This document shows positions 48,801 through 57,996 of a stretch of 64,000 nucleotides of DNA, piece after piece. The position numbers and the translations under genes are program-made. The notes under the pieces were generated by a model, which ran no database searches, was not told the DNA's origin, and worked only from the letters and a program-made list of their open reading frames with translations. The stretch is taken from NCBI GenBank assembly GCA_034620365.1, contig JAQGEQ010000301.1, positions 124,001 through 188,000 of the forward strand, read 5' to 3'. Each line of letters starts with the position of its first letter. The first letter of the stretch is position 1. The DNA is from Pegea sp. RAD2-039 (Eukaryota > Chordata > Thaliacea > Salpida > Salpidae).

Positions 48801-51780
48801 AAGTAGAAGACTTCGGATGTAAAAGTAGAAGATTTCGGATGTAAAAGTAGAAGATTTCGGATGTAAAAGTAGAAGATTTCGGATGTAAAAGTAGAAGATT
48901 TCGGATGTAAAAGTAGAAGATTTCGGATGTAAAAGTAGAAGATTTCGGATGTAAAAGTAGAAGATTTCGGATGTAAAAGTAGAAGATTTCGGATGTAAAA
49001 GTAGAAGACTTCGGATGTAAAAGTAGAAGACTTCGGATGTAAAAGTAGAAGACTTCGGATGTAAAAGTAGAAGATTTCGGATGTAAAAGTAGAAGACTTC
49101 GGATGTAAAAGTAGAAGACTTCAGATGTAAAAGTAGAAGACTTCGGATGTAAAAGTAGAAGATTTCGGATGTAAAAGTAGAAGATTTCGGATGTAAAAGT
49201 AGAAGATTTCGGATGTAAAAGTAGAAGATTTCGGATGTAAAAGTAGAAGACTTCGGATGTAAAATTAGAAGACTTCGGATGTAAAAGTAGAAGATTTCGG
49301 ATGTAAAAGTAGAAGACTTCGGATGTAAAAGTAGAAGATTTCGGATGTAAAAGTAGAAGATTTCGGATGTAAAAGTAGAAGACTTCGGATGTAAAAGTAG
49401 AAGACTTCGGATGTAAAAGTAGAAGATTTCGGATGTAAAAGTAGAAGACTTCGGATGTAAAAGTAGAAGATTTCGGATGTAAAAGTAGAAGATTTCGGAT
49501 GTAAAAGTAGAAGATTTCGGATGTAAAAGTAGAAGACTTCGGATGTAAAAGTAGAAGACTTCGGATGTAAAAGTAGAAGATTTCGGATGTAAAAGTAGAA
49601 GATTTCGGATGTAAAAGTAGAAGATTTCGGATGTAAAAGTAGAAGATTTCGGATGTAAAAGTAGAAGACTTCGGATGTAAAAGTAGAAGATTTCGGATGT
49701 AAAAGTAGAAGACTTCGGATGTAAAAGTAGAAGATTTCGGATGTAAAAGTAGAAGATTTCGGATGTAAAAGTAGAAGACTTCGGATGTAAAAGTAGAAGA
49801 CTTTCGGATGTAAAAGTAGAAGACTTCGGATGTAAAAGTAGAAGACTTCGGATGTAAAAGTAGAAGACTTCGGATGTAAAAGTAGAAGACTTCGGATGTA
49901 AAAGTAGAAGATTTCGGATGTAAAAGTAGAAGATTTCGGATGTAAAAGTAGAAGATTTCGGATGTAAAAGTAGAAGATTTCGGATGTAAAAGTAGAAGAC
50001 TTCGGATGTAAAAGTAGAAGATTTCGGATGTAAAAGTAGAAGACTTCGGATGTAAAAGTAGAAGACTTCAGATGTAAAAGTAGAAGATTTCGGATGTAAA
50101 AGTAGAAGACTTTGGATGTAAAAGTAGAAGATTTCGGATGTAAAAGTAGAAGATTTCGGATGTAAAAGTAGAAGATTTCGGATGTAAAAGTAGAAGATTT
50201 CGGATGTAAAAGTAGAAGATTTCGGATGTAAAAGTAGAAGACTTCGGATGTAAAAGTAGAAGACTTCGGATGTAAAAGTAGAAGATTTCGGATGTAAAAG
50301 TAGAAGATTTCGGATGTAAAAGTAGAAGACTTCGGATGTAAAAGTAGAGATTTCGGATGTAAAAGTAGAAGATTTCGGATGTAAAAGTAGAAGACTTCGG
50401 ATGTAAAAGTAGAAGACTTCGGATGTAAAAGTAGAAGACTTCGGATGTAAAAGTAGAAGATTTCGGATGTAAAAGTAGAAGATTTCGGATGTAAAAGTAG
50501 AAGATTTCGGATGTAAAAGTAGAAGACTTCGGATGTAAAAGTAGAAGACTTTCGGATGTAAAAGTAGAAGACTTCGGATGTAAAAGTAGAAGACTTCGGA
50601 TGTAAAAGTAGAAGACTTCGGATGTAAAAGTAGAAGATTTCGGATGTAAAAGTAGAAGATTTCGGATGTAAAAGTAGAAGACTTCGAATGTAAAAGTAGA
50701 AGACTTCGGATGTAAAAGTAGAAGACTTCGGATGTAAAAGTAGAAGACTTCGGATGTAAAAGTAGAAGACTTCGGATGTAAAAGTAGAAGACTTCGGATG
50801 TAAAAGTAGAAGACTTCGGATGTAAAAGTAGAAGATTTCGGATGTAAAAGTAGAAGACTTCGGATGTAAAAGTAGAAGACTTCGGATGTAAAAGTAGAAG
50901 ATTTCGGATGTAAAAGTAGAAGACTTCGGATGTAAAAGTAGAAGATTTCGGATGTAAAAGTAGAAGACTTCGGATGTAAAAGTAGAAAATTTCGGATGTA
51001 AAAGTAGAAGATTTCGGATGTAAAAGTAGAAGACCTGAAAAGGCGGATCTCTTCATCAACTTCTTCTTCACTTTTGTTCATTTTTTTCTGTTTTTTTCGG
51101 AACTGAGGGATCCTCTCTTCCTACAATAGAAGTTTCAGATGAAGATTTGAAAGATTGAAGATACTAACCAGAGCAAGACGTCGTTCAAAATAAGAAGCAA
51201 TCATCCAAAGGTAGTGGGCGATTGTTGCTACAAGTGAAGTGAATGAAACAAATTCAAAGACACTCATCTTCCTCATCCGTCTGAAAACAGGATCATATGA
51301 AGATGTTGATCTTTTGAAATCCCATCTTACTTTGGAATATATCGAAATGATTTCGGTAATCCATTCACTAAAACTTCATCATATATATCACGTTTTTCTT
51401 TCACTTTCAAAATCTTGAAAAATAGAAACTTTAGAATTGAAAAACAAGAAGAACCTTTCGATGATTACCTCATAAATAGCGACTAACAATCTGAAGTTCT
51501 CTTCAGCACCTTCTGTCTGGTTTTTATCAGGATGCATTGTAAGAGAGAGTTTTCTGTAACTCCGTCTGATATCAGATGTACTTGCATCCTAAAAAAACTC
51601 TCTAATCTTCTGTGCTGAACAAACCAATCTCACCTGAGATATCCCTAAAAACTCATAAAAATTGCCTTTAAAATCATCAACAATTTCATAAACTTCGCCC
51701 TGCTCCTTCGTATAAGACCAATGACAAGACACAGATGTGATTAACACAGATATGATCACTAAGATGAAGATTCTGTGCAT
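45855..51780 (-). CDS. DNAJC1: DNAJC1-type ER membrane J-domain/SANT protein
   Basis: ER membrane co-chaperone: the lumenal J domain stimulates Hsp70 (BiP) and the SANT domains face the cytosol (known for the family). I assembled 13 exons that stay in frame, 482 aa: 51634-51780, 51469-51588, 51331-51413, 51169-51280, 51035-51120, 47448-47600, 47298-47397, 47019-47177, 46806-46971, 46713-46754, 46147-46230, 45985-46100, 45855-45935. Residues 1-20 are a signal peptide. The J domain follows, with HPD at 68-70 (SLTMHPDKN). RMRKMSVFEFVS leads into a membrane segment at about 124-148. A second hydrophobic patch (LLLIALPRGIFHLCMMIP) follows a WPRW motif. Then come a Lys/Glu-rich coil, an acidic stretch, SANT 1 (about 324-372, RPWTDEDQQQLCELM) and SANT 2 (about 419-475, DRWQKISDCVPGKSK, ending EECIARYRYL). 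Order and length match human DNAJC1 (554 aa). Most introns are 45-55 bp; intron 7 is 120 bp, and introns 10 and 5 are enlarged to 482 bp and 3,434 bp by tandem repeats. Weakest call: the exon 7 donor GTCAGT. Confidence 0.94.
46238..46701. repeat. 17-bp array filling DNAJC1 intron 10
   Basis: About 27 tandem copies of GATCAACAGATGATGAA (plus strand), with AGAAGATGAA and AACAAAAGATG variants and one partial unit. It occupies nearly all of the 482-bp intron 46231-46712, whose acceptor (ATCTTTTTTAG) and donor (GTGAGT) lie at the array edges. Neighbouring introns are 46-51 bp, so the array accounts for the whole enlargement. Confidence 0.95.
47627..51034. repeat. 22-bp array (155 copies) forming DNAJC1 intron 5
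   Basis: In gene orientation each unit is GTCTTCTACTT followed by TTACATCCGAA. The first unit begins with the intron's own 5' splice site: exon 5 ends CTTTTCAG and the next bases are GTCTTC. The array length of 3,408 bp equals 155 units minus 2 bp, which matches the four indels I can see (3-bp loss near 48506, 1-bp loss near 50348, 1-bp gains near 49802 and 50549). Units fall into two classes that start GTCTTC or ATCTTC. The remaining 26 nt of the intron (47601-47626) resemble one more diverged unit that ends in the acceptor TTTCTAG. The unit has no stop codon in any frame of the transcribed strand, so reading frames over 1,000 codons appear there without being genes. Confidence 0.97.
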
Positions 51781-52288
51781 GATATCAGTTGTGCTGAAAT
51801 TTAAACAAATTTTTTGGGTTTTTTGAAAAATTTAAACAAAATTTTTGATAAATTGAAAATTATTTAAATGATAAAAACAAGAATAAGATCATATTTGGAT
51901 TGAAATTTGTTTAATTAGATAATATAAAAATGATTTTGGAAACATTTGAGACTAAAGTAATAACAAGTTAACAATTTGTAGATATTTTAAAACAATAAAA
52001 AAAACTTTTTAAAAATGTTCACAAAAGTAAAAGGCTAAAAAGTAAATGAAAAAGACTTCATTGTCTGATATTTCAAATAAATTATTTTGAATAAATCAGA
52101 ACAAAAAGTGCATAGAAAAAAAATAATAATAAATATAAAAGTTATAAAATCAAATTTATCAGAAAATTTGTTAAAATATTAAAAGTTAGAAATTCATTCT
52201 CTTCAATAAAATCAGCAACTATTTTGGGAAATAATAAACTCGATGAGTTAATCTCAGATAAACAGAAGTGAAAGAATAAAAATCTTTT
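51781..52288. other. DNAJC1 / ZDHHC6 intergenic spacer
   Basis: AT-rich 508-bp spacer. On the minus strand GTTTAAATTTCAG ends 13 nt before the DNAJC1 ATG and looks like a splice acceptor, either for a 5' UTR intron or for a trans-spliced leader. Otherwise nothing is recognisable. Confidence 0.5.
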
Positions 52289-53470
52289 TCATTTATCTTT
52301 TTTCTTCTCATCACTTTGATGATTTAATTCGATTATTTTACCAACTCGTTTACCACATTTCCTTGGAAACCAACCCTTAAATGGTTTTGTTTCTGTTTCA
52401 TCAACTTGTTTTTCACCATATAACCAATAAGTTGAAGCTCTTGTCACATGGAGACAGTCTCCTTTTTTGATAGGAATTCTTGGGTCATCAGAACATGGAA
52501 TACAACAAGCAGTTTTCAAACCTTTTGAGCAAGGAAGTAATCTTCCACTATAATCTTCTGCTCCATGATACAACACAACTCTTTTCTTCTTCTTTTCCTT
52601 CTGTTTTAATTGTTCTATACTAAGTGAATACTTATGACAACCATCAACAACAACCCAATCATATCCATCTGATTTTGGTTTACAATTCCAATTAATCACT
52701 TGCTTCATATTTTCTTTCCAACCATAATCATATGGATACTGAAAGATGTCTTCATCTTCATCTTCAGACCTATCTTCAGCTTTTTCAGCAATCCATTGTT
52801 CAATTCCAGTTTGGTTGATGATAACACTTTTAACTTGATAATAAAACAACAAACCAACAGCAACTGTGGTACCAAATGCTAATCCAATTACCATAATATT
52901 CATCAAAAGTGCATTTGCAGAAAAAGGGATGTGATTTAGAGGGTGGTAGAACGTAAATGAGGCTTCTATGATGTACTTGTAGATGGTGACACAATAAATT
53001 ATCATTGCATGTAAACAACCAATTGGTACAAAGAATAAAAAACTTAAGAAATATCCATGGTTTAAATGTCCACAGCAATTATTTATCCAAGGGCAATGAT
53101 GGTCCATTTTTAAAACACATCTTTCACATTTACGACAGTGATGAGCTCTTAAAGGTTTGAAACCATCACAAATGTTACAAAATTGCATAAATTTTTCATC
53201 TTCAATATTATCAGGTCTCCATCTAAAAGGAACAAGACCAGGACCAACAAATACAGCAAGAAAAAAGTTTCTTAAAATCAATGAGACCCATAAAATAAAC
53301 AAAGCTAATTGAAGTTTTCCAAACCAACTTTCATCTGGTCTCCAAGTCCATAAAATACAATCAATGATTGCTACAATTGAACAAGAAAAAATCACCATGA
53401 GTGCCAATATTGGACCAAAATGGAGAAGCCTTTTTAACATAAATAATGTCCTTAAAAGTTTTTCAAACAT
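52289..53470 (-). CDS. ZDHHC6: ZDHHC6-type palmitoyltransferase
   Basis: ER-resident protein S-acyltransferase that attaches palmitate to cysteines of client proteins (calnexin and others in mammals; family knowledge). A single 393-codon exon. Hydrophobic segments lie at about 17-40 and 52-76. The zinc-binding cysteine-rich domain (about 96-140) carries CNICDGFKP, HHCRKCERCVLKM and the catalytic DHHC at 123-126 (MDHHCPWINNCCGH). Two more membrane segments follow at about 141-167 and 186-212. The C-terminal part matches the SH3-like extension typical of ZDHHC6. It includes an adjacent cysteine pair (KTACCIPC) where the mammalian protein is regulated by palmitoylation, and GWFPRKCG at the end of the SH3 fold. 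The protein ends KKDK, a KKxx ER-retrieval signal like the KKNR of human ZDHHC6. Start: ATG at 53468-53470, 27 nt after an acceptor-like CTTCTTTTTCAG. It lies only 134 bp downstream of PNPO on the same strand. The CDS has no intron, unlike DNAJC1. Confidence 0.97.
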   Translation of the reverse strand: MFEKLLRTLFMLKRLLHFGPILALMVIFSCSIVAIIDCILWTWRPDESWFGKLQLALFILWVSLILRNFFLAVFVGPGLVPFRWRPDNIEDEKFMQFCNICDGFKPLRAHHCRKCERCVLKMDHHCPWINNCCGHLNHGYFLSFLFFVPIGCLHAMIIYCVTIYKYIIEASFTFYHPLNHIPFSANALLMNIMVIGLAFGTTVAVGLLFYYQVKSVIINQTGIEQWIAEKAEDRSEDEDEDIFQYPYDYGWKENMKQVINWNCKPKSDGYDWVVVDGCHKYSLSIEQLKQKEKKKKRVVLYHGAEDYSGRLLPCSKGLKTACCIPCSDDPRIPIKKGDCLHVTRASTYWLYGEKQVDETETKPFKGWFPRKCGKRVGKIIELNHQSDEKKKDK

Positions 53471-53604
53471 TTTTTTATAAATTTATTTAACTTGCCTGAA
53501 AAAGAAGTAACTTTTATCAACAGATTAATTATCATTTATAAAAATAAAGTTGATTTGATAAATATTTGAATTTATAATGATTAATTATGAAGTTTAAATT
53601 TAAT

Positions 53605-54282
53605 TTAAGGTTCCAATCGTTGATAAAACCAACCATCTTCACCAGAAATCCAACCATCTTGTTGTTTCTTTGAAAACACAATCCGATCATGCATTCTTGT
53701 ACTCTGTCCTTGCCAAAATTCAATTCTTTCTGGTCTAACTAAATAACCATTCCAAAACTCAGGTCTTGGTATACTTTCAATATCTTTAAACTTCTCCTCC
53801 AAACTTTTAAACCGATCAATCAAAACATCTCTACCAGTGATAGGTGAACTTTGATGCTCGCTGACATGAGCTGCAATTTGACTTGCTCTAGGTCTTTGAG
53901 CGTAATATGCATCTACATCACTTGAAGATAACTTTTCAGCAACTCCTTCAACTCTAACAGATCTATTTAATTTATTCCAATAAAACACTAAAGCAACATT
54001 TGGGTTATTTTCAATATTTGTTCCTTTCGAACTTCTGGAATTAGTAAAGAATCTGAAACCGTCTTTACCATAACCTTTAAGTAAAATCATTCTAGCAGTT
54101 GGGTTGCCTTTTTCATTAACAGTAGCAATTGTCATTGCATTAGGTTCTTCAATACCAGATGTAGCACATGCTACATTAATCCATTCATCAAAAATTACAT
54201 GAGGTTCTTTTCGAGGTATTTTTTCTTCTAATAGAACATCTGTATCACTATTATATGGTTTCCTCAAGTTAGCAATATCCAT
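53605..54282 (-). CDS. PNPO: pyridoxamine/pyridoxine 5'-phosphate oxidase
   Basis: FMN-dependent cytosolic oxidase that converts pyridoxine 5'-phosphate or pyridoxamine 5'-phosphate to pyridoxal 5'-phosphate, the last step of vitamin B6 salvage. A single 225-codon exon covers the full family domain. ARMILLKGYG (about 63-72) and FFTNSRSSKG (about 78-87) form the FMN phosphate-binding region. VALVFYW follows, then the substrate-binding region RPRASQIAAHVS. The C-terminal signature is EFWNGYLVRPERIEFWQG, then RMHDRIVF, ending in RLEP as other family members end in RLxP. The human protein is 261 aa; the missing length is at the variable N-terminus. The ATG at 54280-54282 fits the family alignment (MDIANLRKPY). 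On the minus strand, TTTTTTTGGTTTAG about 50 nt upstream could be a leader acceptor. It is the first gene of the closely spaced series PNPO, ZDHHC6, DNAJC1. Confidence 0.98.
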   Translation of the reverse strand: MDIANLRKPYNSDTDVLLEEKIPRKEPHVIFDEWINVACATSGIEEPNAMTIATVNEKGNPTARMILLKGYGKDGFRFFTNSRSSKGTNIENNPNVALVFYWNKLNRSVRVEGVAEKLSSSDVDAYYAQRPRASQIAAHVSEHQSSPITGRDVLIDRFKSLEEKFKDIESIPRPEFWNGYLVRPERIEFWQGQSTRMHDRIVFSKKQQDGWISGEDGWFYQRLEP

Positions 54283-55030
54283 TTCTTCTACTTGAAATTA
54301 GTTTTGTTGTCTCAGTTTTAAAAATCTAAACCAAAAAAATGTTAAATTTATGAATTATAAAATAATAATTAGTTAAATTTGTAAAAAGTAATATTTTGAT
54401 AATATCAAATAATTTAAATTCAGGAAAGTTAAAATTGATTAAAAATAATTGAAAATAATTTAGTTAAAATTTACAAAAAAAAAAAAGTTAAAATTAACAA
54501 ATTTTAAAAATAAAAAAAGAAACAGAAAAGAAATAAAAAAGTTAAAAAAAATTAAATTTTAGTAAAATTTAAAAAGAAAAATATTTTAGATCGATATGAA
54601 TGAAAAATTATTTTATTTATTAATAAATTTAAAAAACGAAATTAAACTTCAAAATATTCATCTACGTCAACAAATTTCATGAATTTTATTTAGAACTGAA
54701 ATAATGTCATAAATGCGATGTTAACTTAACTATTCTGGTAGAATTATAAATTATCATATATAATTTTAGGTGAAACTTCATAAATAAAGTAATCTTGTTA
54801 AAATATAAATAAATAAATGTTTTAAAAATATAAAAAGGCTTTATAAATTTATTCAAATAATTGAGTTAGATGAGTTAACTCATCCAAATTGATATTTTCT
54901 TCAATTTTAGCAAAACTATTTTCTACAAAACGTTCAGTTTATTCTATTAGTAAACGTAAATTTATAAGTTTTTCTAGATTTAGTTATAATAAGAAGAACT
55001 TTAATAATTTTCAACTTAGTATTTCATGTT
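54283..55030. other. AT-rich DNA upstream of PNPO
   Basis: Very AT-rich with A-runs; presumably contains the PNPO promoter. No specific element recognised. Confidence 0.5.
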
Positions 55031-55033
55031 GGT

Positions 55034-55422
55034 TATTATCTGTCTTTGTCGCGGTTATTACGCCCGCCTGACACGTGGAACTTTTCGGTTTCCAACGAAT
55101 ACATATTTGCGACCAAAAAAATCTATCAAACCCTAGATACAAGTACCTTGTTAGTCTGGTTAATGACAAAACTTCTAGAAAACTCCAAATTTAAAGCCGG
55201 AGTTGGAGCCTCGTAGACAGCTTGTCACTGTACTCAGTGTCGTTCTGACAACTCCTGCGACGCCAGCTGGGTGCAGCTGCATCAGTCCTTCTGTTCCGCT
55301 GCATACTTTGTTGGCGTGGAATCCTGCTGTATGGGCAACAACTGGATCTTCATAACTTCTGCCCTGACTTATATAATGGCCGTTCTCGGAAGGAGCAGGC
55401 CATTTCTTTTCTATTATCTGTC
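55034..55422. mobile_element. GC-richer island bounded by an 11-bp direct repeat
   Basis: TATTATCTGTC occurs at 55034-55044 and again at 55412-55422. The 367 bp between them are much less AT-rich than everything around. It contains TATATAA at about 55372 and a hairpin-forming ATGGCC..GGCCAT just before the right repeat. The direct repeat could be a target-site duplication of a short inserted element (SINE, solo LTR or retroposed transcript). No poly(A) tail, tRNA-like head or LTR ends were recognised, so the nature of the insert is unknown. It overlaps the cysteine-rich frame described next, which is an alternative explanation of the base composition. Confidence 0.35.
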
Positions 55423-55453
55423 CTTAGAAACACGGCTTAAAAATAAAATATAG
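55217..55453 (+). CDS. possible Cys-rich plus membrane-segment exon
   Basis: A frame open for 78 codons after an in-frame TAG (55214-55216), which could itself be part of an acceptor (CCTCGTAG). It begins TACHCTQCRSDNSC and has seven cysteines, including a CC pair. A hydrophobic stretch (WIFITSALTYIMAVLG) and a short basic tail follow, ending at TAG 55451-55453. Spaced cysteines, CC and then a membrane helix loosely resemble the end of a small extracellular domain of the three-finger/receptor type, but spacing is not convincing and no start or upstream exon was found. It may be a fragment or a chance frame within an inserted element. Confidence 0.22.
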   Translation, partial: TACHCTQCRSDNSCDASWVQLHQSFCSAAYFVGVESCCMGNNWIFITSALTYIMAVLGRSRPFLFYYLSLETRLKNKI

Positions 55454-56566
55454 TTGTTATATAAGTTGTTATAATAAAGTAGAATTTATTTTGTTAGTTG
55501 AGGTAGCCTTTAGATATTTATTTTTAAATATAATGTCATGTAAGTTTATTATATCATCTTATAATGAAAATCATCAAAATAAGTAAATTATGAATGCTTT
55601 TAGCAAAAAACAATAAACTTTACTACTCGTAAAATGCTTTTTGTAGATTTTTAGTTTATCTTATTTGTACAAAAAAGGTTTCGTAAACTTCAAACTAGTT
55701 TTTCGAGGTATCAATAATAATATTACTAAATAATAACAAAAATAATATTTTGGTTGTTTAGTAATACAACGTGAGCTTTTAACTACAAAAAAAATCACAC
55801 TATATAAAAAAAGGAATTAAAATTAGTTAAGTTGATATACTACAACTAATTTTAACGTTGATTTTCTAAGTTATATAATTAACTTAAAAACTTGAATCTT
55901 TTTTAAGCACTGAAAAGGCAAAAATTGCACATTTTGAAATTTTGTCATTTTTGGTGGTTTTTTGAATTCACGAAATTTAAAATAGTAACTTAGATGTTTT
56001 ATGAAAGTTTCTTAAATAAATAAAGTTATATAGTTTATTTTGCAATAAAGAATAAGTGAAAATTTTAATTTTATTTTAAAAATGAATAAATAATATATAA
56101 AACAGAAATGATTGAGTACAGAAAAGTCAAATTGTGTAACACAACTAAGAAAGTTTTTAAGTTTAAATGAAATTGTTTCTTATTAATCAAATTTATTATA
56201 AAATATATTTTTAACTTTTTAAGATCTAATAATTTTCAAGAAACTCACTTGTAAACATTTCCTGGTAAATAAACTTTTTTATATTCTTAATATTTTCATC
56301 TAAATATTTAATAAGTTTAATTTTTTTTATCAAAATGCTTTTTTAGTCTTTTATTAGAAAAATTCAACTTTATTCTCAGAATTATTCTCGAAAAATTTAT
56401 TTCTATTATTTTTTTGGCTTAATGTTATTTTTCCAAATAATCTTTAATTTATTTTCATATTTAAATTATAAGAAAATTTATATTTTTAAAACTTTGATAT
56501 TTCCATTTAAATCTAATTTTGTTTATTTTTATACAAAGATTTTTTTATATTCAATTAATTTTCAAA
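55454..56566. other. AT-rich intergenic DNA
   Basis: No gene recognised. The end nearest 56566 should hold the promoter and 5' UTR of the C9orf78-like gene, but no TATA box or acceptor stands out. Confidence 0.5.
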
Positions 56567-57996
56567 ATGCCGAAAAAACAATATAGAAGAAGAAAAGATG
56601 ATTCAGATGAAGAAGACACAGAAGAATCTTCCATTAGGTTTTTGATGCTAATTTTTTATGAAAAATATTTTTTAATTTAATTAAAATTTGTCAGAATTTT
56701 GTTTTTTATTTATTTGATTCATAAAAAGAATTATTTGATGATTTGAGTAACAAATTAACATTTTTTTCCAAGAAATTTATAAAATAATTTCATTAAAATA
56801 AAATTTTATAAATTTTCAATAAAACTTTTTTATTCTTTTTTGTGAAATAAACTTTTTTTTTTATGATTTACTATTTTCAGTGAAACCTTATCATCTTCTA
56901 AAGAATTGATTAACATTCGTAAAAGACCGAATGGTATCAACGCCGCATCGCTTGCACTTGGTGCAAAAGTTTCAAAAGTTGATGAACTCACATTAGAGGT
57001 TTTCTTCAATTCTTTCAACAATTTTCAACAATGATTTTTCATCAAAATTTTACAGAAAGATCCTTTTAAATTAAAAACTGGAGGACTTTTGAATCTTCAA
57101 GGAGTTAAAGATCGAAACAGAGATCGTTCTTATGAAGATGTTGATAGAGATGTCACAAATCTGGGGTCAACTTTCTCACAAGAGACTAATAGAAGAGATG
57201 AAGACACACAATTGTATGTTTGATTCTATTTCAACTTTTCATGTTTCCAAATAAATTTTTTAGAAAAGCTTATATCGAAAAGGAGATGAAGAAATTGGTT
57301 CAAAATAATGATGATCTGAATGATTCGGCATCTTCACAAAGATTTGTTTCTGCTGAGGACAAGCTGTATCAACTTCCAGATCATCTTAAAGTGATCTCTG
57401 ATCTTCTAAATCTTCTTTTATTCAAAATATTTTTTATAGATTGAAACAGCGAATGGTTCTGAAGAAATGTTATCGAATCAAATGCTGAGTGGAATTCCAG
57501 AAGTGGATCTTGGCATCGAGTAAACTGCTTCAAAATATTTGTAAAAACGAAAAAATTTTGTTTTATTTGATTTAAGAACAAAGATAAAGAATATTGAAAG
57601 AACTGAAGAGGCAAAATTCAAACTGATTACTGAAATGAGGAAAAAGAAAGAGAAGAAGACTTCATTTGTTGCTGTGAATATGGCAGTGGATTATGTTCAA
57701 CATAAAAGATGTAAATAAAGATTTTTGTGAAATTATTCTAATCTTTTGATCTTATAGATTTCCATCATAGTGGAACAAATCACAAGAAGTCAAAACCTGA
57801 AGATGAAGACATTCCACCATTAGTTGTTGGAGATAACAGTTAGTTTCAACAAATTCAAAATACTTTCATGAAATTAACCTCAAATCTTCTGTTTTTAGAA
57901 CAAAGGTCACCAGAAACTAACTTGAAACCGAAAAGTAATAAATCTACGGACAACTATCACTATGAAAAATTTCGTAAAAACGCCAGACACAGATGA
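56567..57996 (+). CDS. C9orf78: C9orf78/TLS1-family splicing factor
   Basis: Nuclear spliceosome-associated protein (Tls1/C9orf78 family; the human protein binds the Brr2 helicase SNRNP200 and influences splice-site choice). Eight exons join without frame loss: 56567-56637, 56881-56998, 57056-57213, 57264-57390, 57440-57519, 57577-57710, 57758-57838, 57899-57996. The product is 288 aa, against 289 aa in human. Conserved blocks in order are the basic/acidic N-terminus (MPKKQYRRRKDDSDEEDTEE), IRKRPNGINAASLALG, DPFKLKTGGLLNLQG, TFSQETNRRDEDT, YIEKEM, DKLYQLPDHL, the strongly conserved EMLSNQMLSGIPEVDLGI, KKTSFVAVNMAVDYVQHKR, YFHH and, at the C-terminus, DNYHYEKFRK. Introns after the first (243 bp) are 47-60 bp with GT..AG ends. 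ATG choice: the first Met fits the family N-terminus. The gene is transcribed away from the PNPO group. Intron positions are sequence inference; the identity is secure. Confidence 0.95.

Noticed and set aside
47694-51071. 1,125-codon open frame on the minus strand with a 22-residue period
   Set aside because: It lies wholly inside DNAJC1 intron 5. Exon 5 and exon 6 join in frame across it and restore the family alignment, and the repeat unit simply lacks stop codons.
55384-55412. CGGAAGGAGCAGG resembles the tip of SRP RNA helix 8
   Set aside because: The 5' side of the hairpin lacks the matching conserved internal-loop sequence, and no other SRP RNA domain could be found nearby.
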